DNA of 64,000 nt, taken from the NCBI RefSeq assembly GCF_003352185.1, contig NZ_CP029608.1, positions 3,162,001 through 3,226,000 of the forward strand. Reading direction: 5' to 3'. The position numbers were made by a program, and so were the translations under genes. The notes below the pieces were generated by a model. That model was not told where the DNA came from and ran no database searches. It worked only from the letters and a program-made list of their open reading frames with translations. This document shows, one piece after another, positions 1-9,558 of this stretch (its first letter is position 1; the number at the start of each line of letters is the position of its first letter). The DNA comes from Pseudomonas kribbensis. Its GTDB lineage: Bacteria; Pseudomonadota; Gammaproteobacteria; Pseudomonadales; Pseudomonadaceae.

Positions 1-677
1 TGCAAGCCGACCAGGCGGCGCTGGATGCGGCGCGGCTGCAACTGGAATTCACTCAGGTCAAGGCGCCGCTGACCGGCCGCACCGGCCAGCGTCTGCTGGA
101 TGTCGGCGCGATTGCCCACGGTGCCGAGGCGACAGGGCTGGTGACGATCACCCAGATGAATCCGATCTCCGTCGCGTTCGCTGTCTCCCAGGATGAACTG
201 GCGGAGATCCTCGAAGAGAACGCCAAAGGTGCCTTGCAAGTGGTCGCGATGACCCGCGATGGCCAGCAGGAAATCGCCAAAGGTCATCTGAGCTTCATCG
301 ACAGCCAGGTGACGGCGGCCAGCGGGCAGATCCAGCTCAAGGCGCAGTTCGACAATGCCGATGCGAAACTGTGGCCGGGTGAACTGGTGAGTGCGCGGCT
401 GCTGGTGCAGACCCATCGCGACGTGGCTGTGGTGCCCGCCGATGCGGTGCAACTGGGGCGTCAGGGTAACTTCGTTTACGTGGTCGATGCCGATCAGCGG
501 GTACAGCCGCGTCTGGTGGATGCCGCCAATGTGGTGGATGGCAAGCAGTGGATTCGTCAGGGCCTGAATGCCGGCGAAACCGTCGTGGTGCAGGGCCAGT
601 CGCGGGTGGCGCCGGGGTTGAAGGTGATGCCGGTAAAGACTGACACCAGCGCCGACCTGGCGGAGGCCGCCCGATGA
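1..677 (+). CDS. RND efflux periplasmic adaptor (membrane fusion protein), 3' part only
   Basis: The gene enters from the left edge; the first complete codon is at base 3 and about 224 C-terminal residues are present. The readable part starts in the alpha-helical hairpin/lipoyl segment and continues through the beta-barrel and membrane-proximal domains, as in HlyD/AcrA/MdtA-type adaptors. Such proteins sit in the periplasm and couple an inner-membrane RND pump to an outer-membrane channel. The stop overlaps the start of the permease gene by four bases (ATGA), so the two are translationally coupled. The N-terminus, and hence any lipoprotein signal, lies outside the window. Confidence 0.9.
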   Translation, partial: QADQAALDAARLQLEFTQVKAPLTGRTGQRLLDVGAIAHGAEATGLVTITQMNPISVAFAVSQDELAEILEENAKGALQVVAMTRDGQQEIAKGHLSFIDSQVTAASGQIQLKAQFDNADAKLWPGELVSARLLVQTHRDVAVVPADAVQLGRQGNFVYVVDADQRVQPRLVDAANVVDGKQWIRQGLNAGETVVVQGQSRVAPGLKVMPVKTDTSADLAEAAR

Positions 678-3600
678 ATGCGCTGGCCGGACTGATTCAA
701 CGGCGTGTGGGGCTGAGCCTGCTGGCGCTCGGCGTCATGCTGCTCGGGGCTTTCGCGTACTTCCAGTTGCCGGTAGCGCCGCTGCCGACGGTGGATTTCC
801 CGACCATTCAGGTCACCGCCAAACTCTCCGGGGCAAGCGCCGAAACCATGGCCTCGTCGGTGGCAACCCCACTGGAACGGGCCTTCGCCGCCGTGCCGCA
901 AGTCACTTCGATGACCTCGTCCAGCGCCGCCGGCAAGACCCAGGTGGTGCTGCAGTTCGACCTGTCGCGGGACATCGACGGCGCCGCGCAGGACGTACAG
1001 ACGGCGATCAACACCGCCACGCCGAACCTGCCCAAGACCATGTCCAGCGCGCCGACCTTCAACAAGGTCAACCCGGCCGAAGGCACCGTGCTGTCGCTGG
1101 CGGTGACTTCGCCGACCCGCACGCTGCCGGAACTGGATCGCTACGCCGACAACTACATTGCCCAGCGCCTGTCGCAAATGCCCGGCGTCGGGCTGGTGGA
1201 TTTCCATGGCGAGCAGAAACCGGCGGTGCGCGTGCAGATCGATCCCGATGCGCTGGCCGCTCGCGGCCTGACGCTGGAAGATGTGCGCAGTGTCATCGGC
1301 GTCAGCACCCTCGATCAACCCAAGGGCACCCTCGATGGCCAGAGCCGTTCGATCACCCTTGGTGCGACTGACCAGTTGCTCAATCCTCAGCATTATCGCG
1401 ACCAGGTCGTTGCCTATAAAAACGGCATGCCGATCAAGCTCGGCGATCTGGGCCGGGTGATCGCCGGAGCCGAGGACACCCAGCAAGCCGCGCAACTGGG
1501 CGGCGAACCGACGGTCATCGTCGACATCCACAAGCAACCGGGTTTCAACCTGCTGTCGACCATCGCCACGATCAAGGCCAAGTTGCCCGAGCTGACCGCG
1601 TCCTTACCTCGCGACGTGCAGGTGCAAGTGGTGGGCGACCGCACCCAGACCATCGAAGCGTCGGTCAATGACATGCAGTTCACCTTGCTGCTGTCGATTG
1701 CGCTGGTGGTCGTGGTGATTTTCGTGTTCCTGCGCAAGGCCACCGCCACGCTGATTCCCAGCCTGACCATTCCGCTGTCGCTGGTGGCCACGTTCGGCGT
1801 CATGTATTTGCTCGGCTACAGCCTCGACAACCTGTCGATCATGGGCCTGGCGATTGCCGTCGGGTTCGTGGTGGACGACGCCATCGTGGTGATGGAAAAC
1901 ATCGTCCGACACCTGGAGATGGGCAAGTCGCGCCTGCAATCGGCAGTCGATGGCTTGCGCGAGGTGGGCTTCACTATCGTCTCGATGACGGTGTCGTTGA
2001 TTGCGGTGTTCCTGCCGATCCTGTTGATGTCCGGCATCGTCGGGCGTTTGATGCGCGAGTTTGCGGTGACCGTCAGTGTGGCGATCATCATGTCCGGCAT
2101 CGTTTCGCTGACCATCACCCCGATGCTCTGCGCCTGGCTGCTCAAACCCCATGCCGATCAGGAAGAAGGGCGTTTCGCCCAGGCCTGCGAGCGCGTCTTC
2201 GACCGGTTGCACAACGGCTATCGGCGTAGCCTGGACTGGGTGCTCGATCATCAGCGCATCACCATGGCGGTGGCCATCGCCACGCTGGCGGCCACGGCGG
2301 TGCTGTATGTCGGGATTCCCAAGGGCTTCTTCCCGCAGCAGGACAACGGCCTGATTCAAGGCGTGGCGGAAGCGGCGGCGGACATTTCGCCGACGGCCAT
2401 GCGCGCGCAGGTCAACCGTGCGGCGGAGATCATCGGGCAGGACCCGGCAGTGGCGCGGGTGTATTTCTGGATCGGCCCGAACCCAACGGTCAGTCAGGGC
2501 AAGGTGATGATCAACCTCAAGCCGTTCAGTGAGCGCACGGCGAGTGCTGCCGAGGTCATCCGGCGCTTGCAGCCGGCTCTGGATGGATTGTCCGGGGTCA
2601 AGGTGTTCATGCAGGCCAACCAGGACATCCAGATCGGCGGCCGGGCCAGCAAGACCCAGTATCAATACACCCTGCAGGACCCGGACAGCGTCGAGCTGGA
2701 TCACTGGAACGGGGTGCTGCTGGCCAAACTCAAGACCTTGCCGCAATTGCAGCACGTCACCTCTGACCAGCAGCAAGCCATCCCGCAATCGACGCTGGTG
2801 ATCGACCGTCCGACCGCTGCGCGCCTGGGCGTGACCGTACAGGCCATCGATGACGTGCTGTACGACGCGTTCGGCCAGCGGCAGATCGCGACCATGTTCA
2901 CGCAGTTGGATCAGAACCATGTGATTCTGGAGCTGGACCCGAGCTGGCAAACGTCCACCGCGACCCTTGAGCATCTGTTTGTTCGCGCAAGCTCCGGGGC
3001 GTTGGTGCCGTTGAATCTTTTGGCCAGCCTCAAGACCGAGCAGGTGCCGATCATCATCAACCACCAGGGCGTGTTCCCGGCCATTACCCTGTCGTTCGAC
3101 CTCGCGCCGGGCCATGCCTTGAGCGAGGCGGTCAGCGCGATCAATCAGGCGTCGCTGGCGGTCGCCATGCCTGACACCGTGGCGGGCAGTTTCCAGGGCA
3201 CGGCCCAGGCGTTTCAGGATTCGCTGAAGTCGCAGCCATGGCTGATTCTGGCGGCGATCCTGACGGTCTACATCGTGCTCGGCGTGTTGTATGAAAACGC
3301 GATTCACCCGCTGACGATCATCTCGACCTTGCCGTCCGCCGGTTTTGGCGCGCTGCTGGCCTTGATGCTGTGCGGGCAGGACCTGTCGGTGCTGGGGATG
3401 ATCGGGATCATTCTGCTGATCGGCATCGTCAAGAAGAACGCGATCATGATTGTCGACTTCACCCTGCAGGCGCAGCAGCGTGGCTTGTCGCCCCGTGAAG
3501 CGGTGAGGGAAGGGTGCCTGTTGCGCTTGCGGCCGATTCTGATGACTTCGCTGGCGGCATTGCTGGGCGCGGTGCCGCTGGCATTCGGGCACGGTGCCGG

Positions 3601-3751
3601 TTCGGAATTGCGTCAGCCGCTGGGCATTGCGATTGTCGGTGGCCTGGCGGTTTCGCAGATCCTGACGCTCTACACCACTCCGGTGGTTTACCTGTGGTTC
3701 GAGCGTCGGCGGCGCAAGGTACACGCCGCCGAGGTCATCGAGGCTTCCTGA
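674..3751 (+). CDS. RND-family multidrug efflux permease (MdtC/MuxC-like)
   Basis: This is a full-length 1025-residue RND pump. The first transmembrane helix is followed by a periplasmic segment starting LPTVDFPTIQV, typical of the MdtB/MdtC/MuxB/MuxC branch. The proton-relay helix carries the paired aspartates in AVGFVVDDAIVVMENI (near residue 405), and the second helix bundle begins near residue 855. It works with the adaptor encoded just upstream to export drugs or metabolites using the proton gradient. MdtBC/MuxBC systems have two pump genes; only one is seen here, so this may be a single-pump variant or the partner may lie elsewhere. The substrate cannot be read from sequence. The gene ends three bases from the convergent gene at 3755. 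Confidence 0.92.
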   Translation: MNALAGLIQRRVGLSLLALGVMLLGAFAYFQLPVAPLPTVDFPTIQVTAKLSGASAETMASSVATPLERAFAAVPQVTSMTSSSAAGKTQVVLQFDLSRDIDGAAQDVQTAINTATPNLPKTMSSAPTFNKVNPAEGTVLSLAVTSPTRTLPELDRYADNYIAQRLSQMPGVGLVDFHGEQKPAVRVQIDPDALAARGLTLEDVRSVIGVSTLDQPKGTLDGQSRSITLGATDQLLNPQHYRDQVVAYKNGMPIKLGDLGRVIAGAEDTQQAAQLGGEPTVIVDIHKQPGFNLLSTIATIKAKLPELTASLPRDVQVQVVGDRTQTIEASVNDMQFTLLLSIALVVVVIFVFLRKATATLIPSLTIPLSLVATFGVMYLLGYSLDNLSIMGLAIAVGFVVDDAIVVMENIVRHLEMGKSRLQSAVDGLREVGFTIVSMTVSLIAVFLPILLMSGIVGRLMREFAVTVSVAIIMSGIVSLTITPMLCAWLLKPHADQEEGRFAQACERVFDRLHNGYRRSLDWVLDHQRITMAVAIATLAATAVLYVGIPKGFFPQQDNGLIQGVAEAAADISPTAMRAQVNRAAEIIGQDPAVARVYFWIGPNPTVSQGKVMINLKPFSERTASAAEVIRRLQPALDGLSGVKVFMQANQDIQIGGRASKTQYQYTLQDPDSVELDHWNGVLLAKLKTLPQLQHVTSDQQQAIPQSTLVIDRPTAARLGVTVQAIDDVLYDAFGQRQIATMFTQLDQNHVILELDPSWQTSTATLEHLFVRASSGALVPLNLLASLKTEQVPIIINHQGVFPAITLSFDLAPGHALSEAVSAINQASLAVAMPDTVAGSFQGTAQAFQDSLKSQPWLILAAILTVYIVLGVLYENAIHPLTIISTLPSAGFGALLALMLCGQDLSVLGMIGIILLIGIVKKNAIMIVDFTLQAQQRGLSPREAVREGCLLRLRPILMTSLAALLGAVPLAFGHGAGSELRQPLGIAIVGGLAVSQILTLYTTPVVYLWFERRRRKVHAAEVIEAS

Positions 3752-3754
3752 CGT

Positions 3755-4819
3755 TTACTGCGCCTTGTAGGTCAGGACGGTGAAGGTGTCGGGGTGAAAC
3801 GCCGGGTCGGGTTTGGGTTGCTCCCGGCTCGGCGCCGGCTGGGTGAAGTCGGCGGTGAACAGGTAGGCCTGACCGCGTTGGGCGTCCAGCACCATGTTGT
3901 GCGCCCATGGCCGGGTCCCGACAGTGCCGCGCAATTGGTATTGCCCTTGATCGTCGCGCTGGACAATCGCAAGGCTGGCGTCGGCGCCGCTGGGCACCAG
4001 CAACTGGTCTTTCTCCCGATCGTAAGCCAGCGCGTTCACGGCGCGGCCGATGGGCAGGGTGCTCAAGGTCTTGCCTGTTTTCAGGTCGGCGACTACCAGA
4101 GTCGGGTCAGCGCCACGGCAAGCCACGAACAGGCGTTGACGCGATTTGTCCACGGCCAGTGCGCTGGGTTTGCTGCAACCCTTGAATGTCCAGAATTGCT
4201 GCTGTTCAAGCTTCGCCCCTGAAAGCACGGCGACTTTATCTTCGTCGCGCATAGGGACGATGAAGTGGCCGTTTTCAAGGATCACCGGGCCGTCGAGCTT
4301 TTGCGCAGGAATGTCCACCGCATCGGTCAGGCGATCGGTTTTCGCATCGATCAGGTACAGCGTCGAATGATCGCCGCGTCGGCCGCTGGTGACGATCAGC
4401 CGGTCGCGGCTGGCGTCGTAGACAAGGTTGTTGAGGTTGCCCGAATCGAGCTTGAGCCGTTGCAGCACTTGCAGGCGGTCCAGCGCCACGATGCCCAGCG
4501 TTCCATCCATGTTGGCGATATAGGCGCGGTTGCGTTCCGGCACGAAAGCAACGGCGTTGGCGCCGGCGGAGTTGTCGAGGGTCTTCAGCAGTTTCTGCTT
4601 ATCAACGTCGAACACCGACAGGCCGTTTTCGCGGCGGGCCACGAACAGTTGCGCGCTCTGTGGTTGCAGGGCGGCGAAGCCCCAACTGTGACCGTCACCG
4701 GGCAATGCCTTGGCGGCGTTCAGGGTGTACAGCAGCGGCGCGTCGGCCTCGGCATATTGGGTGCCGGACAGGCAGACCGTCAGGATGGCAAGCGCTCGCC
4801 AGGTTTTTGCAAATACCAT
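3755..4819 (-). CDS. YncE-family beta-propeller protein, probably periplasmic
   Basis: The 354-residue product starts with a hydrophobic signal peptide (cleavage likely after the YAEA stretch near residue 26). It continues with repeated blades containing motifs such as VAFVPERNRAYIAN and ALAVDKSRQRLFVAC, the pattern of YncE/YVTN-type seven-bladed propellers. Length matches E. coli YncE. These proteins are usually periplasmic and their role is poorly defined (YncE itself binds DNA in vitro). The gene lies 37 bases downstream of the ABC exporter gene on the same strand and may be co-transcribed with it. It converges on the RND permease gene with a three-base gap and no obvious terminator between. 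Confidence 0.8.
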   Translation of the reverse strand: MVFAKTWRALAILTVCLSGTQYAEADAPLLYTLNAAKALPGDGHSWGFAALQPQSAQLFVARRENGLSVFDVDKQKLLKTLDNSAGANAVAFVPERNRAYIANMDGTLGIVALDRLQVLQRLKLDSGNLNNLVYDASRDRLIVTSGRRGDHSTLYLIDAKTDRLTDAVDIPAQKLDGPVILENGHFIVPMRDEDKVAVLSGAKLEQQQFWTFKGCSKPSALAVDKSRQRLFVACRGADPTLVVADLKTGKTLSTLPIGRAVNALAYDREKDQLLVPSGADASLAIVQRDDQGQYQLRGTVGTRPWAHNMVLDAQRGQAYLFTADFTQPAPSREQPKPDPAFHPDTFTVLTYKAQ

Positions 4820-4856
4820 TCAAAACCTCAAAATTTCAGTGTTCGGCAGGAACGGT

Positions 4857-6716
4857 TCATGCCCGGTCCATCGCTTCATCCAGCCCTTGATCTTCACCGA
4901 GAAAACCGCCGCTCTGATGCTGCCAGAGCCGCGCGTAGGTGCCGTTTCGTTCCAGCAGCTCGGCGTGGGTGCCTTGTTCGATGATGCGGCCCTCGTCCAT
5001 GACAATCAGCCGGTCCATGGCGGCAATCGTCGACAACCGATGCGCAATGGCGATAACGGTCTTGCCTTGCATCATTTCATCCAGACTTTCCTGGATGGCG
5101 ACTTCGACTTCGGAATCCAGTGCACTGGTGGCCTCGTCGAGCAGCAGGATCGGCGCGTTCTTGAGCATCACCCGGGCGATGGCAATACGTTGGCGCTGGC
5201 CGCCGGACAGCTTGATGCCGCGCTCGCCGACCAGGGTGTCGTAACCGGTGTGACCCTGGCGGTCGCTCAGCTGGCTGATGAAGCCGTCGGCCTGGGCGTT
5301 GATCGCAGCGCGGTGAACCTGCGCATCGGTGGCGTCCGGGCGCCCGTAGGCAATGTTGTCGCGGATCGAGCGGTGCAACAGCGACGTATCCTGAGTGACC
5401 ATGCCGATGGCGCTGCGCAGACTGTCCTGTGTCACCTGCGCGATGTTCTGCCCGTCGATGCGAATCGTACCGCTGTCGACATCGTAGAAGCGCAGCAGCA
5501 GATTGATCAGCGTCGATTTGCCGGCCCCGGAGCGGCCCACCAGACCGATTTTTTCACCGGCGCGGATGTGCAGGCTCAAACCGTCGAGCACCTGACGTTC
5601 GCCGTTGTAGTTGAAGTGCACGTTGTCGAAGGTCACGGCGCCGCCGGAAGGCACCAGCACGCCGGCGTCGGGCGCGTCTTGCACCTTGGGGCCGCGGGTG
5701 AGGGTGGCCATGCCGTCCTGCACCGTGCCGATGTTTTCGAACAGCGAGGTCATCTGCCACATGATCCAGTGGGACATGCCGTTGATCCGCAACGCCATGG
5801 CGGTGATCGCGGCCACCGCACCCGCACCGACCTGACCCTGATGCCAGAGCCACAGGGCATAACCGCCGGCACCCAGGATCAGCCCGACCACCAGGGCCTG
5901 ATTGACGATCTCGAACTGACTGACCAGACGCATCTGGCGGAACCCGGTGAGCTTGAAGTCCTCCATCGCCGCCCGCGCGAAGTGCGCTTCACGGTTGGAG
6001 TGCGAGAACAGTTTGACGGTGGTGATGTTGGTGTAGGCGTCGGAAATACGCCCCGTCATCGACGAGCGCGCATGGGCCTGTTCCTGCCCGACCTGTCCCA
6101 GGCGCGGCACGAAATACAGCATCGCCAGCCCGAACAGGGCGACCCAGGCAATGAACGGCAGCATCAGTTTCAGGGCAAAACCACCGGCCAGGGCGATGAT
6201 CGCAATGAAATAAACGCCGATACCGGGGGCGATTTCGATGATCGTGAACAGCACTTCGCGCACGGCCAGCGCGGTCTGCATCACTTTGGTCGTGACGCGG
6301 CCGGAGAACTCGTCGGAAAAGAACGAAAGGCTTTGCCGCAGCATCAGGCGATGGAAGTCCCAGCGCAGGCGCAGCGGCAGGTTGATCGCCAGAATCTGGT
6401 GCTGGACCATCGTGCGCAATGCCACAAGGCCAATACTCGTGAGCAAGACGATGGCGATGCCCCACAGCACACGGCTTTCCTGACCGCTCGCGGCGCCGCC
6501 GGCCTGCCAGGTCGAGAGCAGGTCCACTACTTGCCCGAGAAACGAAAACAGCCAGGCTTCATAGATCGACACGCTGGCACTGAGCAGCGCCAGCGCAAGC
6601 ACGTAGCCACGGGCACCCCGGGTGCAGGCCCACAGAAAACGCATCAGGCCAACGGGCGGTGGCGGCGCCTCGTCGGGCGGGAAAGGATCGAGCCTGCGTT
6701 CAAACACGCGAAGCAT
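4857..6716 (-). CDS. ABC exporter with fused transmembrane and ATPase domains (MsbA/MdlB-like)
   Basis: A 619-residue half-transporter. Residues about 25-320 form a six-helix ABC membrane domain. Residues about 350-600 form the ATPase, with Walker A GRSGAGKST, the signature LSGGQRQR, Walker B ILLLDEATSALD and a switch histidine in IAHRL. This is the export-type architecture (ABCB/MsbA group), which works as a homo- or heterodimer in the inner membrane. The substrate is not deducible. The start at 6716 is preceded by GGAGACCCTT, a usable ribosome-binding site. The YncE-like gene follows closely and may share the transcript. Confidence 0.88.
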   Translation of the reverse strand: MLRVFERRLDPFPPDEAPPPPVGLMRFLWACTRGARGYVLALALLSASVSIYEAWLFSFLGQVVDLLSTWQAGGAASGQESRVLWGIAIVLLTSIGLVALRTMVQHQILAINLPLRLRWDFHRLMLRQSLSFFSDEFSGRVTTKVMQTALAVREVLFTIIEIAPGIGVYFIAIIALAGGFALKLMLPFIAWVALFGLAMLYFVPRLGQVGQEQAHARSSMTGRISDAYTNITTVKLFSHSNREAHFARAAMEDFKLTGFRQMRLVSQFEIVNQALVVGLILGAGGYALWLWHQGQVGAGAVAAITAMALRINGMSHWIMWQMTSLFENIGTVQDGMATLTRGPKVQDAPDAGVLVPSGGAVTFDNVHFNYNGERQVLDGLSLHIRAGEKIGLVGRSGAGKSTLINLLLRFYDVDSGTIRIDGQNIAQVTQDSLRSAIGMVTQDTSLLHRSIRDNIAYGRPDATDAQVHRAAINAQADGFISQLSDRQGHTGYDTLVGERGIKLSGGQRQRIAIARVMLKNAPILLLDEATSALDSEVEVAIQESLDEMMQGKTVIAIAHRLSTIAAMDRLIVMDEGRIIEQGTHAELLERNGTYARLWQHQSGGFLGEDQGLDEAMDRA

Positions 6717-7011
6717 AAGGGTCTCCGAAATGATCAGGTTCAGGGGAGTATGCCATCTTCGTCGCTGGCCCCGGATAGGAGGACAGCGATCGCTCGGCCA
6801 TCTTTGACCATTGGTCAGTTCTCAATACTATCCAACAGGGTAAAGACTATTTTTATCCGGGTCAGCGAAGTGACAGCAGCCCTTGGGAAACGATCACTTT
6901 AGCTGAGACCGGTGACGCAGCTTTCAGGATGGATCTTGAAAGGCGCGGAGCATCGTTCGCTCGATGCGCAACGGAGATTTCGTGCCTTTTCACTTGTTAA
7001 GGAGAACGCAG

Positions 7012-7452
7012 ATGGCAAGCAATCGAACACTCGAAACCTCAGACAAAACAGCACTCGTCGAAGCCGAGGTGTATCGCTGGTACAACCTGTTTTTCCCGTG
7101 GTCACGCGGCATGTCTTCGCAATCGGAAGGCGCCATTAAGCCTTTGTACGATGCGCTGGCGGACGATTTTCGCGTGGTGCTCACGGATGGCCAGATCATG
7201 GAACGGGCCGACTACTGGGAGCGACTGTGGGGCCTGCATGGCAAGCGTGCCGGAAGCCCCGAATCGCATATCACCAACCTCTCGATCACGCCGCTACCCG
7301 GTGGCTTCTTCCTGACGGTATTCGACCTGGTCAAGGACGGGATCACCAAGAAGAAGGTCGACTCGGCGCTCATGCGTCTTGATGAGAACTCACCATCGGG
7401 TATTTCGTGGATTTACGTCCATGAAAGCGAGCACGAGAGGGCGGCCGCGTAA
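7012..7452 (+). CDS. Small NTF2-like/SnoaL-like fold protein
   Basis: The product is 146 residues. I chose the ATG at 7012 because AAGGAGAACGCAG lies directly before it; an ATG at 6964 would add 16 residues without a good ribosome-binding site. The chain reads EVYRWYNLFFPW... and then ALADDFRVVLTDGQIMERADYWERL, the helix-strand pattern of the NTF2-like superfamily (cone-shaped alpha+beta barrel), a fold shared by hydrolases, isomerases and non-catalytic binders. There is no signal peptide. No function can be assigned. It stands alone just outside the decayed element that starts near 7494. Confidence 0.6.
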   Translation: MASNRTLETSDKTALVEAEVYRWYNLFFPWSRGMSSQSEGAIKPLYDALADDFRVVLTDGQIMERADYWERLWGLHGKRAGSPESHITNLSITPLPGGFFLTVFDLVKDGITKKKVDSALMRLDENSPSGISWIYVHESEHERAAA

Positions 7453-7493
7453 GGTTTACGATTTCACTTCTGTGTGCCGGTCGCGGTGTCAAT

Positions 7494-7588
7494 CACCGCG
7501 ACCTGGGCAAATCATTCTTCGTCGCGGATCTGCATCAGCGCGAACCCCAGCAGATTCAGGCCTTGCCACAGGTCGGGATTGCTCGCGT
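7494..7588 (-). repeat. Left direct repeat: orphan copy of the NADAR gene 3' end (attL-like)
   Basis: This segment matches 9559-9653 in the same orientation with about six mismatches over 95 bases, including the last codons and stop of the NADAR reading frame. No NADAR gene body is attached on its inner side. It marks the outer boundary of the integrated element. Confidence 0.8.
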
Positions 7589-7807
7589 TTTTATGGGTGT
7601 TAAACAACTTTCACACAGACCCTGACAGGTGGGAGTGCATTAGACCCGGCTCCAGCAGCACTCCCAGCTCAGAGCGATGAGTGTGGTGGAGCCGAAAACG
7701 AAAAGCCCCGGCTAATACCCAGGCAAGAGTGAAGCGGTTGACGAACTCACAATCAGAGTGTGAAAGCCATGCTATTTTGACAGCTCAAATCAACATGGAG
7801 ACTGTTT

Positions 7808-8143
7808 ATGGCAAGCGAGCACATCGAACGATTCGACACCGTGGCCACCAATGTTCTTAAAGCTTTGCACAGCAAATTCCCTGCGGCTTTTCACCCAACC
7901 CCAAATAGCATCGGCTTGACTGATGAAGAACCGGTAACGGTCAACGGGAGACGTGAATTCAGTGAAGAATATGACCGCCTATCTACCGAGACTAAACAAG
8001 CACTGAATTTCCTGATCGAAGAAGGTTTTGTTCATGACCGGCAATACAGAATTGGTCCAAGTCATGTAATTACTGCGAAGGGTCTTAAAGCGCTGGAACG
8101 CATTGACCCAGCCTTCCCTGCACCTGCACTTGCAGATATGTAG
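7808..8143 (+). CDS. Hypothetical protein, 111 aa, possible winged-helix type
   Basis: I do not recognise this family. The protein is soluble, with no signal peptide or membrane segment. A helical N-terminus (HIERFDTVATNVLKALHSKFP) is followed by RLSTETKQALNFLIEEGFVHD and the strand-like RIGPSHVITAKGLKALERI. That helix / basic hairpin / 'T-x-KGLKAL' pattern resembles winged-helix DNA-binding or phage-associated proteins. It is preceded by ATGGAGACTGTTT, a workable ribosome-binding site, and followed within 10 bases by a strong terminator, so it looks like a complete single-gene unit. It lies inside the decayed integrative element and is probably cargo. Confidence 0.6.
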   Translation: MASEHIERFDTVATNVLKALHSKFPAAFHPTPNSIGLTDEEPVTVNGRREFSEEYDRLSTETKQALNFLIEEGFVHDRQYRIGPSHVITAKGLKALERIDPAFPAPALADM

Positions 8144-8150
8144 AAACTAA

Positions 8151-8176
8151 AAAGCCCGACTCTAGAGTCGGGCTTT
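8151..8176. terminator. Rho-independent terminator, bidirectional
   Basis: A perfect 13-base inverted repeat (AAAGCCCGACTCT facing AGAGTCGGGCTTT) starts eight bases after the stop at 8143. It has an A-run on one side and a T-run on the other, so it can terminate both the 111-residue gene and the oppositely oriented membrane-protein gene. Confidence 0.85.
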
Positions 8177-8207
8177 GCTCGCGAAAAAATCGCAACTTAA
8201 CTGTAAT

Positions 8208-8992
8208 CTATAGAATGGAACTGGGACTGTCAACAAGCTTTTCCGGCAAAGTTTTACCTCTATTCTTTTTCCACATAGGTGCCGGCTTTAGTGGCCCAAT
8301 GCGCTGCAATGACATCGTCCCGCTAATAGATTTCAGTTCTACGATACGAAATTTTGGACCAACCTCAAAATCGTTTCTCTCCGCCACCAACGCAAGATCA
8401 CCATAGAAGCCAAGCACCACCTCACCGCCGAACACCCAATATTGCTCTTGGATAACAGCATCTTTTTTTCCAGCAGCTGAAAAAAAAGCACAAATACTCC
8501 GGCACCCGCAAATATCAGAGCGAAGTTCTTCATGGTTGAATAATGCTTTAACTCTTTTGACTGAGGATCTTTCTCAGGATCCATTTCCTCGTTACCTATA
8601 TCCGGCATGTGACGATTCATGAAAATCGCGGCGGAAGCACCAATGACCGAAGCAATCCCGAAAACCAACTGCCATATCAAAGTGAGAGAAAGATAATAGA
8701 GAATCATGGAGACGTACGTGCAGGCGGCGATTATCAAGACTTGTCGCTGACCGCCTCTGGCAAACCTAACCCCTGAGAGAAGCCCTACTACTAAAAATGT
8801 ACAGAGAATTCCTGGATAAACAGTTGTTACGACTGGAAGAATTCCAAAAGACGACATCTGCAAAAAATCGATGGGGGCATCAAAATACTCAAGCCGGCCC
8901 ATCTCGTGGAATGCGAACAATATGTAAGCCAGCGGCCCAAGCAAAGCTGCGGCAGAGAGGAGATAAGTAGCGGCAGCTTTCCCATCGAGCAT
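8208..8992 (-). pseudogene. Multi-pass membrane protein gene, frameshifted at an A7 tract
   Basis: The start at 8992 opens a protein with four or five hydrophobic helices (for example ILPVVTTVYPGILCTFLVVGLLSG and LIFAGAGVFVLFFQLL). At 8463-8469 the coding strand has seven A residues. One further A would let translation continue from FQLLEKK into DAVIQEQYWVFGGEVVLGFYGDLALVAERNDF and on to a stop at 8208. Without it the frame runs into an unrelated basic tail ending at 8339. The downstream frame looks protein-like, so I read this as one gene broken by a one-base deletion, or a sequencing error in the homopolymer. Family not recognised; cargo of the decayed element. Confidence 0.6.
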
Positions 8993-9090
8993 GTTCTGTC
9001 CTTAAATGGTTGTCCGGCTATGCCGAAGAACCATAAGTACTCGAATTATGGTCAAGCAGCATCTCGTTGGGATTCTAACGCATCATCAAT

Positions 9091-9530
9091 TCAAGCCATA
9101 CCGGCTTTCCAGACCTGTCGAGTCTTCTCTTCGCCGAGCTTCAACTTTTTGCCGACCGCCATCCGCGACGTGTCCCATCTGGTGTAGTAGCGCATCTGCA
9201 CATTGCGAGTTATCGTGTGGTTCACCAGCATCTGGCCGATCAGGAAGTTCACACCGAGATCTGTTCAGCCGGTCTGGGCGACCTTGCGCAAGTAGTGGCT
9301 TGTCCACGCGTCCTTCCCCGGCCGGGTGAACACGGCGCAGTCCTAGCCATTTTAGGCACTCCCCCGACCGCGTCGGGAACAAGAACGCGCCCTTGTAGCC
9401 CTTTCCTGCCTGCCAATTCCGGTACCGCTCCAGCAGCGAGCAGACCTAATGCGTCAGTGGCAGCTGATGCTCGTAACGGGTCTTGGTGTTTTCGGCCGCG
9501 ATAAACCACTGGGTCGGAGGGGACTACGAT
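9091..9530 (-). pseudogene. Tyrosine recombinase (phage-type integrase) C-terminal remnant
   Basis: Reading the minus strand gives QWFIAAENTKTRYEHQLPLT, a stop, then LLERYRNWQAGKGYKGAFLFPTRSG. After a frameshift it continues FTRPGKDAWTSHYLRKVAQTG, a stop, and NFLIGQMLVNHTITRNVQMRYYTRWDT. These are the conserved blocks of the integrase catalytic domain: the HxLR-type box (SHYLRK), the following NHT segment and the terminal tyrosine region. Two in-frame stops and at least one frameshift make it non-functional. It sits against the right direct repeat, as integrase genes commonly do next to attachment sites. The N-terminal half is missing or unrecognisable. Confidence 0.75.
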
Positions 9531-9558
9531 TAGCCCGTCTCAAGTCAAGGTTAAAAGC

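Noticed and set aside
1604..3724. 706-codon minus-strand open frame
   Set aside because: Antisense of the RND permease gene, with low-complexity Arg/Gln/His composition and no recognisable motif.
4710..6902. 730-codon plus-strand open frame
   Set aside because: It lies opposite the ABC exporter gene; its composition is Arg/His/Gln-rich antisense sequence with no domains, as expected for a GC-rich shadow frame.
9249..9509. 86-codon minus-strand frame as a gene of its own
   Set aside because: The real signal there is an integrase remnant spread over two other frames; this frame has no conserved sequence.
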